Both the position numbers and the translations under genes were made by a program. The notes beneath the pieces were generated by a model. It was given only the letters and a program-made list of their open reading frames with translations, was not told the origin of the DNA and did no database searches. Shown here one piece after another: positions 40,945 through 52,648 of a stretch of DNA of 64,000 bases; position 1 is the first letter of the stretch, and each line of letters starts with the position of its first letter. This DNA comes from Mycobacterium sp. ACS4331 (GTDB lineage Bacteria > Actinomycetota > Actinomycetes > Mycobacteriales > Mycobacteriaceae), in NCBI RefSeq assembly GCF_001667265.1, contig NZ_LZHW01000004.1, forward strand, positions 1 to 64,000, in the 5' to 3' direction.

Positions 40945-41848
40945 CGACTGTTCCGATCAACGCCAGGGCCAGCAGTTGCAGGACCCGGTCGCGCAGGGCG
41001 ATGTCCTCTGGTTCGCCGGCGATGCCACCGTCGATGTCGACCGCGTAGCGCAGGATCGCCACGGTGAACGGGATGATCGAGACGGCCCACCAGGACGCCG
41101 TGCCACCGTCGCGCTCGAAGGCGAACAGGCCGTAGCACAGCACCACCGCGGTGGCCGACAGCGTCCACACGAACCGCAGATAGCTGCTGGTGTAGCTCTC
41201 CAGCGACTTGCGGATCTTGGCGCCGGTGCGCTCGGCCAACTGCAGTTCGGCGTAGCGCTTGCCCGCCGCCATGAACAGCGAGCCGAACGCCATCACCAGC
41301 AGGAACCATTGCGAGAGCTGGATGTTGGTGGCCGCGCCGCCCGCGATGGCTCGGATCAGGTATGCCGACGAGACGATGCAGATGTCGAGCACCGCCTGGT
41401 GTTTGAGCCCGAAGCAGTAGGCCAGCTGGATGGCGATGTAGACGCCGATCACCACGGCCAGGCTGGGGCTGGCGAAGTAGGCGATCACCAGCGCTGCCAC
41501 GCCGAGCGCCACAGCCAGTGTGTAGGCCAGCGACTCCGGCACCACGCCGGCCGCGATCGGGCGGAACCGTTTGGTCGGGTGCTGCCGGTCGGCCTCGACG
41601 TCGCGTGCGTCGTTGATCAGGTAGATGCACGAGGCGGCCATGCAGAACACCACGAACGCGATCGCGACGTGGGTGAGCAGGAACCCGTAGTCGTATTCGA
41701 CGTCGGTGCCCAGTGCCGCCAGCGGCGCCACCAGCACCAGCAGGTTCTTCACCCACTGCCGCGGGCGCAGTGCCTTGATGACACCGCTGAACAGATTGCT
41801 GGGCGGGCCGGGTTCGCCGGCCACCTTCTGCGTCCTCTGCTCGCTCAC
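40922..41848 (-). CDS. ubiA: decaprenyl-phosphate phosphoribosyltransferase (DPPR synthase)
   Basis: 308 residues, GTG start overlapping the stop of the PAP2 gene (GTGA). UbiA-fold membrane enzyme that joins PRPP and decaprenyl phosphate to give decaprenylphosphoryl-5-phosphoribose, the first committed step to the arabinose donor. The first Asp-rich motif is YLINDARDVEADRQHPTKRFRP near residue 80; the second lies in the loop LRYAVDIDGGIAGEPED near residue 265 and reads differently from classical UbiA. Seven to nine hydrophobic helices. Matches Rv3806c in sequence type and position. Confidence 0.95.
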   Translation of the reverse strand: MSEQRTQKVAGEPGPPSNLFSGVIKALRPRQWVKNLLVLVAPLAALGTDVEYDYGFLLTHVAIAFVVFCMAASCIYLINDARDVEADRQHPTKRFRPIAAGVVPESLAYTLAVALGVAALVIAYFASPSLAVVIGVYIAIQLAYCFGLKHQAVLDICIVSSAYLIRAIAGGAATNIQLSQWFLLVMAFGSLFMAAGKRYAELQLAERTGAKIRKSLESYTSSYLRFVWTLSATAVVLCYGLFAFERDGGTASWWAVSIIPFTVAILRYAVDIDGGIAGEPEDIALRDRVLQLLALALIGTVGAAIYFG

Positions 41849-42397
41849 TGGGCTCCTTCGATCCGATCGGCAATCGCCTCAGTCGCTCTGGCCACCACCG
41901 CACCCACCAGGACACCGGTCGCGACGTCGCTGGGATAGTGCACGCCCAGCACCATCCGTGACAACGCCATGGGCGGAACCAGAAGGGCAGGCAGCGGCAA
42001 CCCCGTCGCGCGGCCCATCAGGATGGCCGCCGCGGTGGTCGAGGTCGCGTGAGCGGACGGGAAGCTGAGACGACTCGGCGTCCCGACGTTGACGGCGATC
42101 GCGGGGTGGTCCGGCCGGGTCCGGCGGACCACGCGCTTGATGACCACGGCCGCCGCGTGCGCGGTGAACGCCCCGACACCCGCGGTGATCCACTCGCGGC
42201 GGCGCCGGCGCGAGAACACCGCGCCGAGCGCGGCCAGCGCCATCCAGCCGAGGCTGTGTTCACCGAAGTGCGACATCCCCCGGGCGACACCGAGCACACC
42301 GGGTCGCGTCGCCAACGCGGACTGCACCGCCACCAGCACGGCGTCCTCACCCCGCGGCGGGAGCGCGTCCTGGTTGCCCGCGCTGGCCGCCCCGTTG

Positions 42398-42405
<8 letters not shown>
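41845..42405 (-). CDS. PAP2-family phosphatase, likely decaprenylphosphoryl-5-phosphoribose phosphatase (Rv3807c homologue)
   Basis: 186 residues. All three PAP2 motifs are present: KRVVRRTRP (KXXXXXXRP), FPSAHATST (PSGH-type) and SRMVLGVHYPSD (SRXXXXXHXXXD), with membrane helices between. Rv3807c is proposed to remove the 5-phosphate from the UbiA product to give the DprE1 substrate, and the position directly before ubiA with a 4-base overlap supports this. The biochemical evidence for the family is limited, and another phosphatase can probably replace it. Confidence 0.88.
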
Positions 42406-45600
<3,195 letters not shown>

Positions 45601-45708
45601 TCAGGGCGCTGCCGGAGGCGCTGTGGCCGTCGGACGGTGCGGAGGACGGTACCGGGGACGTCTCAACGGCGACGCAGCGGTGTCGCGATTAGCTCACGAT
45701 TCCGCATC

Positions 45709-45735
45709 GTCACTCCAGTCACAACAGTCACAGCG
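45709..45735 (+). promoter_or_regulatory. three tandem 9-bp GTCAC repeats upstream of erp
   Basis: Units GTCACTCCA, GTCACAACA and GTCACAGCG follow each other with a period of exactly 9 bases, 72 bases before the erp start. They resemble the GTCACA-type direct repeats reported for the essential response regulator MtrA, so an MtrA box is proposed. Confidence 0.5.
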
Positions 45736-45748
45736 GTACCGTCGATCC

Positions 45749-45787
45749 CGTAGTTCGACCACGTAGTTCCTGTGACACACGTAGTCC
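45749..45787 (+). repeat. three CGTAGTYC repeats in the erp leader
   Basis: CGTAGTTC at 45749 and 45762 and CGTAGTCC at 45780, spaced 13 and 18 bases, lie between the GTCAC repeats and the ribosome binding site of erp. Could be regulator half-sites or part of the transcribed leader; no known motif is recognised. Confidence 0.35.
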
Positions 45788-45806
45788 AGATATTGAGGAG
45801 ACTTCC

Positions 45807-46709
45807 GTGCCAAACCGACGTCGACGCAGGCTCTCGACAGCTATGAGCGCAGTCGCCGCCATGGCCGTCGCGAGTCCATTTGCCGTCATCGCAGTTTCCG
45901 AGCTCTACCCCGCCCCGCAGCAGCATGAGTTCAAGCAGGCCGCCGTCGTGACCGACCTGCCCAACGAGCTGATGTCCGCGCTGCAGCAGGGCCTGTCCCA
46001 GTTCGGTATCAACCTGCCGCCCATGCCCACGGGCCTGAGCCCCGCGGGTGCCATGCCGGCCACACTGACCAATCCCGCGCTGGCCGGCACCCCGAGCCTC
46101 GCCGCGCCCGGGCTGACGCCGAGCCTGGCCACACCCGGGCTGACGCCGAGCCTGGCCACACCGGGACTGACCCCGGGCGTCCCGGCGGCGCCCGTCACCC
46201 CGGGCCTGACCACGCCCCCGGTGACGCCGGGTCTGACCAGCCCGACGACCCCGGGCCTGGGCGACACGTCACTGACCAACCCGGCGCTGACCCCGGCGCT
46301 GAGCCCGACCGGCCTGACGCCGTCGCTGCCGACCACGGGTCTCAACCCCGCGCTCACCCCGACGGATCCGCTGGCGCCGATCCCGGGTGCCACCCCCGGC
46401 CTGGGGCTGGGCACCGAGATGCCCATCAGTGCGCCGATCGGCCTCGATCCGATGGCGGGCACCTACCCGATCCTCGGTGATCCGTCACTGGGCATGGGCG
46501 TGCCCGCGGCCTCGACCGGCGGTGGCGGCCTGATCAGCGACCTGAGCAGCGCGGCGCAGCAGTTGGGCGCCGGACAGGCCATCGACCTGCTCAAAGGCGT
46601 CGTGATGCCCTCGATCATGAGCGCCGTGCAGTCGGCCGCGCCCGCGGCTCAGGCCGCAGCGGCTCCGGCAGCCGAGGCCGCCGCGGCAGCAGCACCCGCG
46701 GCGGGCTGA
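45807..46709 (+). CDS. erp: exported repetitive protein Erp (PirG)
   Basis: 300 residues, GTG start with GAGGAG ribosome binding site at about 45796-45801. Secreted, surface-associated protein of mycobacteria needed for normal envelope function and, in pathogens, for multiplication in macrophages. Signal peptide (AMSAVAAMAVASPFAVIAVS), a conserved domain with LPNELMSALQQGLSQFGINLP, then a central region of PGLTP/PGLTS-type repeats (about residues 95-185), and a Gly/Ala-rich C-terminal part ending in a long Ala/Pro tail. Repeat number and type differ between species, so the central part is a lineage marker. A strong hairpin follows the stop. Confidence 0.95.
   Translation: MPNRRRRRLSTAMSAVAAMAVASPFAVIAVSELYPAPQQHEFKQAAVVTDLPNELMSALQQGLSQFGINLPPMPTGLSPAGAMPATLTNPALAGTPSLAAPGLTPSLATPGLTPSLATPGLTPGVPAAPVTPGLTTPPVTPGLTSPTTPGLGDTSLTNPALTPALSPTGLTPSLPTTGLNPALTPTDPLAPIPGATPGLGLGTEMPISAPIGLDPMAGTYPILGDPSLGMGVPAASTGGGGLISDLSSAAQQLGAGQAIDLLKGVVMPSIMSAVQSAAPAAQAAAAPAAEAAAAAAPAAG
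46105..46175 (+). repeat. erp: 27-bp tandem repeat in erp
   Basis: Two near-identical 27-bp units (46105-46131 and 46132-46158, one mismatch) and the start of a third encode PGLTPSLAT. They are the most recent-looking duplication within the erp repeat region and a likely site of length variation between strains. Confidence 0.8.
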
Positions 46710-46725
46710 ACACACCTCCCTACAG

Positions 46726-46789
46726 ACGGCACCGCAGGGTGGGCTCAAACCCTCGACCCCATCCAGAGCCCAAGACCCTGCGGTGCCGT
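46726..46789 (+). terminator. long hairpin terminator after erp
   Basis: ACGGCACCGCAGGGT (46726-46740) pairs perfectly with 46775-46789 (15 bp). Inside, GGGCTC (46741-46746) pairs with GAGCCC (46766-46771). The right arm is followed by TGCTCGTTTTC. This is the most convincing intrinsic terminator in the window and separates erp from the amidase gene. Confidence 0.8.
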
Positions 46790-46834
46790 TGCTCGTTTTC
46801 ACTTGTTTCACTTTCGTACCGTGTCGAAACACAC

Positions 46835-46858
46835 GTAACAATCGACACATACGTAACA
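46835..46858 (+). promoter_or_regulatory. two GTAACA direct repeats before the PGRP amidase
   Basis: GTAACA at 46835-46840 and 46853-46858, within the longer repeat ACGTAACA, spaced 18 bases. The second overlaps the -10 candidate of the amidase gene, so binding there would block RNA polymerase. Similar to, but not the same as, the GTCACA repeats before erp. Confidence 0.4.
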
Positions 46859-46859
46859 T
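46854..46859 (+). promoter_or_regulatory. candidate -10 box of the PGRP amidase gene
   Basis: TAACAT, 6 nt before the GTG at 46866, with no Shine-Dalgarno sequence: leaderless pattern. Confidence 0.45.
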
Positions 46860-46865
46860 CAGTCC

Positions 46866-48482
46866 GTGCCTCGTCGCTCCGGTCGCCGGCCACCGCCGGC
46901 CCTGCTGCTCACCGCCATCGCGGCGACAGCGGTGATCCTGCCCTGGGCCGTGGACGACACCCCCGCTCAGGACGCCCCCAGCGCTGCGAACACGCGCCTG
47001 GTCGAACAACCACTCGACGGTCTCGGCGGTGGCGAGAGCATTCGCGAGGTGTCCCAGGCCACGCCGTTCTCCATGGTCGCGATCACCGGCGACAACCTGA
47101 CCGGCACCTCGGCCCGGGTCCGCGCCAAACGCGGGGACGGCAGCTGGGGCCCCTGGTACTCGGCTGAAGCCCTGCGCACCACCGGAAGCGACGACGCGCC
47201 CGGCGGCTCCCCCGGCACCGATCCGGTGTTCGTCGGCAACACCACGGCGGTTCAGATCGCGGTGACCCGGCCCAAGGACGCACCGGTCACCACCGCTCCG
47301 CCCAAGCATGACGACCTCGGTTACCGCCCCGCCAGCACCGAACGCTCACTCGGCCAGAATCTGTCGGCCATCCTGATCAGCCCGCCCCAGGCGCCCGTCG
47401 ACGTGCAGTGGACGCCACCCACCGCGGCCATGGCGCCCGGGCAACCGCCCCCGATCATCACCCGTGCCCAGTGGGGCGCGGCACCGGCAGGCAACTGCGG
47501 CACCCCGGTCTACGACGACGGTGTGCGCGCCGGGATCGTGCACCACACCGCCGGCAGCAACGACTACGCGCCGGAGGATTCCGCGGCGATCGTGCGCGCC
47601 ATCTGGGCGTACCACACCGCGACCCTGGGCTGGTGCGACATCGCCTACAACGCGCTGGTCGACAAGTACGGCCAGGTGTTCGAGGGGCGCGCAGGCGGCC
47701 TGGACCGACCGGTCGAGGGCTCGCACACCGGTGGCTTCAACCGCAACACATTCGGCGTCGCCATGCTCGGCGAGTTCAGCGTCGACCGCCCCACCGACGC
47801 CCAGTTGGGCGCGGTCGGCCGGCTGCTCGGCTGGCGCCTGGGCCTCGACCACGTCGACCCGCGCGGCACCGTCGTCCTGACCTCCGCGGGCGGTGAGTTC
47901 ACCCACTTCGCCCGCGGCTCGATGCCCACGCTGCCGACCATCTTCACCCACCGCGACGTCGGCAACACCGAGTGTCCCGGCGCCGCGGCACTGGCGGCGA
48001 TGGACACGATCCGGGACCTGGCCGCGCGATTCAGTCAACCCGCGGGACCCGTGACGCTCGAGGACCGGTTGCGCGGCGGCGCGATCTACGCCAAGTGGCA
48101 GAAGCTCGGCGGCCCGGATTCGATTCTGGGCGCACCGACGTCGCCGGAGGCGTCCGCCGACGGTGACATCCGGTACGCGACGTTCGAGCGGGGCGCCATG
48201 TACTGGTCACCGAGCAGCGGCGCCGCTCCGGTCACCGGTGCCATCTACGCCGCGTGGGGCTCGCTGGGGTACGAGCGCGGTCGGCTGGGGCTGCCCACCA
48301 GCGGGGAGATCCACGAACCGCTGTGGATCAAGCAGAACTTCCAGCACGGCACGCTCAACTTCGACCGCGAGACCGGACTCGTGACGCGCGTCGTCGACGG
48401 TGTCGCACAACAGCTTCCGGCGCCGCCGGCCGATGGTCCACCGGTGCAGCTGGAGCGGTTCACCCCGATCAGCGTCGGCTGA
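46866..48482 (+). CDS. peptidoglycan recognition-type N-acetylmuramoyl-L-alanine amidase with LGFP repeats (Rv3811 homologue)
   Basis: 538 residues, GTG start. A signal peptide (ALLLTAIAATAVILPWAVDDTPA) opens an exported protein. The PGRP/amidase_2 domain spans about residues 198-380, with zinc ligands in GIVHHTAGSND and FTHRDVGNTECPG; it should cleave the lactyl amide bond between muramic acid and the stem peptide. The C-terminus carries LGFP repeats (LGGPDSILGAPTS, LGYERGRLGLPTS), which anchor proteins in the mycolate-arabinogalactan wall of related bacteria. It is divergent in position from nothing; it follows erp after a terminator and converges with a HAD gene. Confidence 0.92.
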   Translation: MPRRSGRRPPPALLLTAIAATAVILPWAVDDTPAQDAPSAANTRLVEQPLDGLGGGESIREVSQATPFSMVAITGDNLTGTSARVRAKRGDGSWGPWYSAEALRTTGSDDAPGGSPGTDPVFVGNTTAVQIAVTRPKDAPVTTAPPKHDDLGYRPASTERSLGQNLSAILISPPQAPVDVQWTPPTAAMAPGQPPPIITRAQWGAAPAGNCGTPVYDDGVRAGIVHHTAGSNDYAPEDSAAIVRAIWAYHTATLGWCDIAYNALVDKYGQVFEGRAGGLDRPVEGSHTGGFNRNTFGVAMLGEFSVDRPTDAQLGAVGRLLGWRLGLDHVDPRGTVVLTSAGGEFTHFARGSMPTLPTIFTHRDVGNTECPGAAALAAMDTIRDLAARFSQPAGPVTLEDRLRGGAIYAKWQKLGGPDSILGAPTSPEASADGDIRYATFERGAMYWSPSSGAAPVTGAIYAAWGSLGYERGRLGLPTSGEIHEPLWIKQNFQHGTLNFDRETGLVTRVVDGVAQQLPAPPADGPPVQLERFTPISVG

Positions 48483-48486
48483 GCCC

Positions 48487-48511
48487 GACCTTCCGGCGAG
48501 CGGAACCGGTC
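48487..48511. terminator. hairpin between the converging amidase and HAD genes
   Basis: TTCCG and CGGAA form a 5-bp stem with loop GCGAG, extended by GACC and GGTC with a two-base bulge. It fills the 27-base gap and the right arm reaches into the stop codon of the HAD gene. Confidence 0.4.
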
Positions 48512-49325
48512 AGAGCCACCAGCGTTCGAGGACCCGCGCCAGGCCGTCGTCGGAGTTGGGCGTGGTCACCTCGTCGGCCGCGGCGATCGCCTCCGGATGC
48601 GCATTGCCCATCGCCACGCCGTGTCCGGCCCAGCCGAGCATCGGCACGTCATTGGGCATGTCCCCGAACGCGATGATGTCGGCGGCCGTGATGCCCTGCG
48701 GTGCCGCGACTTCGGCCACCCCGGTGGCCTTGCTGACCCCGCGCGGGACGATCTCGATCAGCCCGTTGTTGGTGCTGTAGGTGATGTCCCCGTCGTCGCC
48801 GACCCATTTGGCCAGCTCGGTGGCCATGTCGGCGCTCTGCGCCCCGGCCCTGCGGATCAGGAGTTTGACGGCCGGCTCCGCCAGCAGGTCCTCCAGCGAC
48901 ACCTCGGTGTTGTCCGGGTTCAGCCAGGCGTGCTCATAGCCGGGCGAGCTGATGAACTGCGGTGTGGCGGCGTCGTGGGCGCTGCGCCCGATCCGCTCCA
49001 CCGCCAGACCCACACCGGGGATCGCCCGGTTGGCGATCTCAGCCCACCTGGCCAGCGCCTCGGTGGACAGCGTGCGGGCCGACAGAATCCGATCCTGGGC
49101 GGGGTCGTAGATCACCGCACCGTTCGCGCACACCGCCAGCGGCGCGAAGCCCAGCGCGTCGACGACGGGTGCCACCCAGCGCGGCGGACGGCCCGTGGCG
49201 AGCACGAACTGGGTCCCGGCTGCGACGGCGGCCGCGACGGCGGCTCGTGTACGGGGGGTGACCTGCTCGTCGTCGTCGAGCAGCGTGCCGTCGACGTCGG
49301 TGGCGATCAGAGTGGGCAGTGTCAT
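48510..49325 (-). CDS. HAD-superfamily (Cof-type) hydrolase (Rv3813c homologue)
   Basis: 271 residues from ATG 49325. Cof/SupH-type HAD phosphatase: catalytic ATDVDGTLLDDD (Asp10, Asp12), second motif LATGRPP, a cap domain in the middle and the metal-binding motif AFGDMPNDVPML near residue 218. Such enzymes dephosphorylate sugar phosphates or nucleotides. The start codon overlaps the stop of the PlsC-type gene upstream by one base (TGATG). The long upstream open frame is not part of the protein. Confidence 0.9.
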   Translation of the reverse strand: MTLPTLIATDVDGTLLDDDEQVTPRTRAAVAAAVAAGTQFVLATGRPPRWVAPVVDALGFAPLAVCANGAVIYDPAQDRILSARTLSTEALARWAEIANRAIPGVGLAVERIGRSAHDAATPQFISSPGYEHAWLNPDNTEVSLEDLLAEPAVKLLIRRAGAQSADMATELAKWVGDDGDITYSTNNGLIEIVPRGVSKATGVAEVAAPQGITAADIIAFGDMPNDVPMLGWAGHGVAMGNAHPEAIAAADEVTTPNSDDGLARVLERWWL

Positions 49326-50068
49326 CAGTGCTGGGTCCGCCTTCGCGCGCGTTCGGCCAACTCCGCTTCGTCGAGAGCCTTGGCCTCTTCCATGGTGGGG
49401 GCGCCGCCGCCCAGTCGGCGCGGCACCCAGTACGCACCCGCGGGATGCGGGTACTCCTCCTGCACGCGATGCAGGATCGTCGTCATCGCGTTGCGCATCT
49501 CCGCCTCCAGACGGTCTGCGGTGCCCTCGGGCCGGATCGGATCCCCCACCACAACGGTGATCGGAATCTTGTTGCGGCCCAGGCTTCTTGGATGGTCCTT
49601 GGTCCACATCCGCTGGGCCCCCCACACGATGAGCGGGATCAGCGGCACCTGGGCCTCGAGCGCCATCCGCGGGGCGCCGGACTTGAACTCCTTGAGCTCG
49701 AAGGACCGGCTGATGGTCGCCTCCGGGTACACCGCGACCAGTTCACCGTCACGCAGCCGGTCGACGGCCGCGGCATAGGCCCCGGCGCCCGCGCTGCGGT
49801 CCACCGGGATGGTCTTGGAGTGGGTGATCAGGAAGTTGACGAACTTGACCTCCTGCATCTCGGCCTTGATCAGGAACCGCAGGCGGCGCCTGCGCTGCGT
49901 GGCGGCCAGTGCGGCGGGGAGGAAGTCGATGTAGCTGGTGTGGTTGATCGCGATCACGGCGCCGCCGGTGGCGGGAATGTTCTCCAGGCCGTGGAACGTG
50001 ATCTTGGTTCCGGTGACGCGCCTGGCGATGCCGGCGGCGATCTCGAGGCTGCGGAAAACGGGTTCCAT
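49325..50068 (-). CDS. 1-acyl-sn-glycerol-3-phosphate acyltransferase-family protein (PlsC type, first copy)
   Basis: 247 residues. PlsC motif I is AINHTSYIDFLPA (HX4D; His42, Asp47), motif III VYPEATISRSFELKEFKSGA, and motif IV VPLIPLIVWGAQR. Predicted to transfer an acyl chain from acyl-CoA or acyl-ACP to lysophosphatidic acid or a related acceptor at the membrane. The C-terminal tail YWVPRRLGGGAPTMEEA is shared with the next gene, showing the two arose by duplication. It sits between the HAD gene (1-base overlap) and its paralogue (3-base gap). Confidence 0.88.
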   Translation of the reverse strand: MEPVFRSLEIAAGIARRVTGTKITFHGLENIPATGGAVIAINHTSYIDFLPAALAATQRRRRLRFLIKAEMQEVKFVNFLITHSKTIPVDRSAGAGAYAAAVDRLRDGELVAVYPEATISRSFELKEFKSGAPRMALEAQVPLIPLIVWGAQRMWTKDHPRSLGRNKIPITVVVGDPIRPEGTADRLEAEMRNAMTTILHRVQEEYPHPAGAYWVPRRLGGGAPTMEEAKALDEAELAERARRRTQH

Positions 50069-50071
50069 CGG

Positions 50072-50830
50072 CTACTCCGACCGCTGCGCCCGTCGCGCAG
50101 CGCGTTCGGCGGCCTCCTCGGCGTCCATCTGCGACGCCTCGGCCAGCGACGGCGCGCCCCCGCCTAGGCGTTTGGGCACCCAGAACTCGCCCGCCGGGTG
50201 CGGCCCATAGGCCTCCTGCGTCTGCTCGAGCAGGTGCTGCATGCGTGAGTGCAGAAGCGCGGTCAGCTCGGCGGCCGGCAGCGTCGGCGCGATCGGCTCT
50301 CCGACCGTGATCGAGATGGGCACCTTCGGACGCCACATCTTCTTGGGGTGGCCCTTGGTCCAGATCCGTTGGGCGCCCCAGACGATGTGGGGCACGATCG
50401 GGACGTCTGCGGCGATCGCCATCCGGGCCGCGCCCGATTTGAACTCCTTGATCTCGAAGCTGCGGCTGATCGTGGCCTCGGGATAGACCCCGACGAGTTC
50501 GCCGGCCTTGAGCCGACGGACCGCCTCGTCGAACGACTCGGCGCCCGCCAGCCGGTCCACCGGGATGTGGCCGAGCTTGCGCATGAGCGGGCCGCCGATG
50601 CTGTGATCGAAGACCTCCTGCTTCGCCATGAAGCGCACCTTGCGGCCCAGCCCCTGCCGGTACGCGGGCAGGCCGGCGAAGGTGAAATCGAAGTAGCTGG
50701 TGTGGTTGATCGCGATGACGGCGCCACCCTTCTTGGGAAGGTTCTCGACGCCGGTCACGGTGAACTTCAGGCCCTGGACCCGCCAGACCGCGCGGGCCAG
50801 CTGGATGACGGTGCCGTATACGGGTTCCAC
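50072..50830 (-). CDS. 1-acyl-sn-glycerol-3-phosphate acyltransferase-family protein (PlsC type, second copy)
   Basis: 252 residues from GTG 50830 (MEPVYGTVIQLARAVWRV), matching the start of the neighbour (MEPVFRSLEI). Motif I AINHTSYFDFTFA, motif III GVYPEATISRSFEIKEFKSGA, tail FWVPKRLGGGAPSLAEA. Corresponds in type to the acyltransferases Rv3814c-Rv3816c, of which M. tuberculosis has three in a row and this window two. First gene of the three-gene unit; the 258 bases upstream are a divergent promoter region shared with the MBL/Rieske gene. Confidence 0.86.
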   Translation of the reverse strand: MEPVYGTVIQLARAVWRVQGLKFTVTGVENLPKKGGAVIAINHTSYFDFTFAGLPAYRQGLGRKVRFMAKQEVFDHSIGGPLMRKLGHIPVDRLAGAESFDEAVRRLKAGELVGVYPEATISRSFEIKEFKSGAARMAIAADVPIVPHIVWGAQRIWTKGHPKKMWRPKVPISITVGEPIAPTLPAAELTALLHSRMQHLLEQTQEAYGPHPAGEFWVPKRLGGGAPSLAEASQMDAEEAAERAARRAQRSE

Positions 50831-51088
50831 AACCAGCCAGCCTAGCCGTTCTGCCCTGCCGTGATCCTCGGCTGCGAAGGGGTTGCATTCGCACCCGTGC
50901 CCGAGCCCCGGGGCCCCGTCCCCACGCCGCGCCGAACCGCGGCTCATGGCATATAGAGGCCAATGGCACCGATGGAGATGCCCAACGAATCGCACACCAC
51001 GGACGCCTGCGGAACGCCTCCGGGACTGGCGCCGGTTAAGCTCGACAGTGCAGGTTTCGGGGAAAGAACAACCATTCGGAGCGTATTT

Positions 51089-52648
51089 GTGCAGGTCACG
51101 AGCGTCGGTCACGCCGGCTTCCTGATTGAGACCAAGGCGGGAAGCATTCTCTGCGACCCGTGGGTCAACCCGGCTTATTTCGGCTCGTGGTTCGTCTTCC
51201 CGGACAACTCCGGACTGGACTGGGACGCCCTGGGCAACTGCGACTACCTGTACGTGTCGCACCTGCACAAGGATCACTTCGATCCGCAGACGCTGCGGGA
51301 CCACGTCAACAAGGACGCCGTGGTGCTGCTCCCGGATTACCCGGTGCCTGACCTGCGTCGCGAACTGGAGAAGCTGGGATTCCACGACTTCGTGGAGACA
51401 GCGGACTCGGTGAAGCACCGGGTCAGCGGCCCCAAGGGCGATCTGGACGTGATGATCATCGCGCTGCGCGCCCCGGCCGACGGGCCGATCGGCGACTCCG
51501 GCCTGGTGGTCTCCGACGGCGAGACCACGGCGTTCAACATGAACGATGCGCGACCCGTGGATTTGGACGTCCTGGACCAGTTCGGCCACATCGACGTGCA
51601 CATGCTGCAGTACTCGGGCGCGATCTGGTACCCGATGGTCTACGACATGCCGGCCCGGGCCAAGGAGGCGTTCGGCACACAGAAGCGCCAGCGCCAGATG
51701 GACCGTTGCCGGCAGTACATCGCCCAGGTCGGCGCCACCTGGGTGGTGCCCTCGGCGGGTCCGCCGTGCTTCCTCGACGACGAACTTCGCGACCTCAACG
51801 ACGATCACGGCGATCCGGCCAACATCTTCCCGGACCAGATGGTCTTCCTCGACCAGATGCGTCAGAACGGTCACGACGGCGGCCTGCTGATGATCCCCGG
51901 TTCGGTGGCCGACTTCAGCGGGTCGACGCTGAACGCGCTGACCCACCCCCTGCCCACCGACGAGGTCGAGGCCATCTTCACCACCGGCAAGGCCGACTAC
52001 ATCGCGGCCTACGCCGAGCGGATGGCACCGGTGCTGGCCGCGGAGAAGGCGCGCTGGGCACCGGCTGCGGGGGAACCTCTGCTGGAACCGCTGCGTGCCC
52101 TGTTCGAGCCGATCATGGCGGCCACCGACCAGATCTGCGACGGCATCGGGTATCCGGTGGAACTGCGGCTGTGGTCCGCCGAGTACAAGGAGAGCGTTGT
52201 CCTCGACTTCCCGAAACGGATTGTGCGGGAGCCCATTCCCGACGAGAAGTTCCGCTACGGGTTCGAGATCGCGCCCGAGTTGGTGCGCACCGTGGTGCGG
52301 GACAACGAGCCGGACTGGGTCAACACGATCTTCCTGTCCACGCGGTTCAAAGCATGGCGAGTCGGCGGGTACAACGAGTACCTGTACACCTTCTTCAAGT
52401 GCCTGACCGACGAACGCATCGCCTACGCCGACGGCTGGTTCGCCGAGGCCCATGACGACAGCTCCTCGATCACGCTGGACGGCTGGGAGATTCAGCGTCG
52501 TTGCCCACACCTCAAGGCGGACCTGTCGAAGTTTGGGGTGGTCGAGGGCTCGACCCTGACCTGCAATCTGCACGGTTGGCAGTGGAACCTGGACAACGGC
52601 CGGTGCCTGACCAGTCGAGGCCACGAACTTCGGAGTTCCAAATTGTGA
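51089..52648 (+). CDS. MBL-fold protein with C-terminal Rieske domain (CMAH-like, Rv3818 homologue)
   Basis: 519 residues from GTG 51089; CGGAGCG just upstream is the ribosome binding site. Residues 1-300 form a metallo-beta-lactamase fold with the metal motif SHLHKDHFD (His58, His60, Asp62, His63). The last 50 residues are a Rieske [2Fe-2S] site with Cys472-X-His474 and Cys492-X2-His495. The combination resembles CMP-N-acetylneuraminate hydroxylase, though with the Rieske part at the other end. An oxygen-dependent hydroxylation or desaturation is likely, substrate unknown. The stop overlaps the start of the small downstream gene (GTGA). Confidence 0.85.
   Translation: MQVTSVGHAGFLIETKAGSILCDPWVNPAYFGSWFVFPDNSGLDWDALGNCDYLYVSHLHKDHFDPQTLRDHVNKDAVVLLPDYPVPDLRRELEKLGFHDFVETADSVKHRVSGPKGDLDVMIIALRAPADGPIGDSGLVVSDGETTAFNMNDARPVDLDVLDQFGHIDVHMLQYSGAIWYPMVYDMPARAKEAFGTQKRQRQMDRCRQYIAQVGATWVVPSAGPPCFLDDELRDLNDDHGDPANIFPDQMVFLDQMRQNGHDGGLLMIPGSVADFSGSTLNALTHPLPTDEVEAIFTTGKADYIAAYAERMAPVLAAEKARWAPAAGEPLLEPLRALFEPIMAATDQICDGIGYPVELRLWSAEYKESVVLDFPKRIVREPIPDEKFRYGFEIAPELVRTVVRDNEPDWVNTIFLSTRFKAWRVGGYNEYLYTFFKCLTDERIAYADGWFAEAHDDSSSITLDGWEIQRRCPHLKADLSKFGVVEGSTLTCNLHGWQWNLDNGRCLTSRGHELRSSKL

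Noticed and set aside
50831..52624. Long N-terminal extension of the second PlsC-type gene (open to 52624 on the minus strand)
   Set aside because: The extension is antisense to the MBL/Rieske gene; family alignment starts at GTG 50830.
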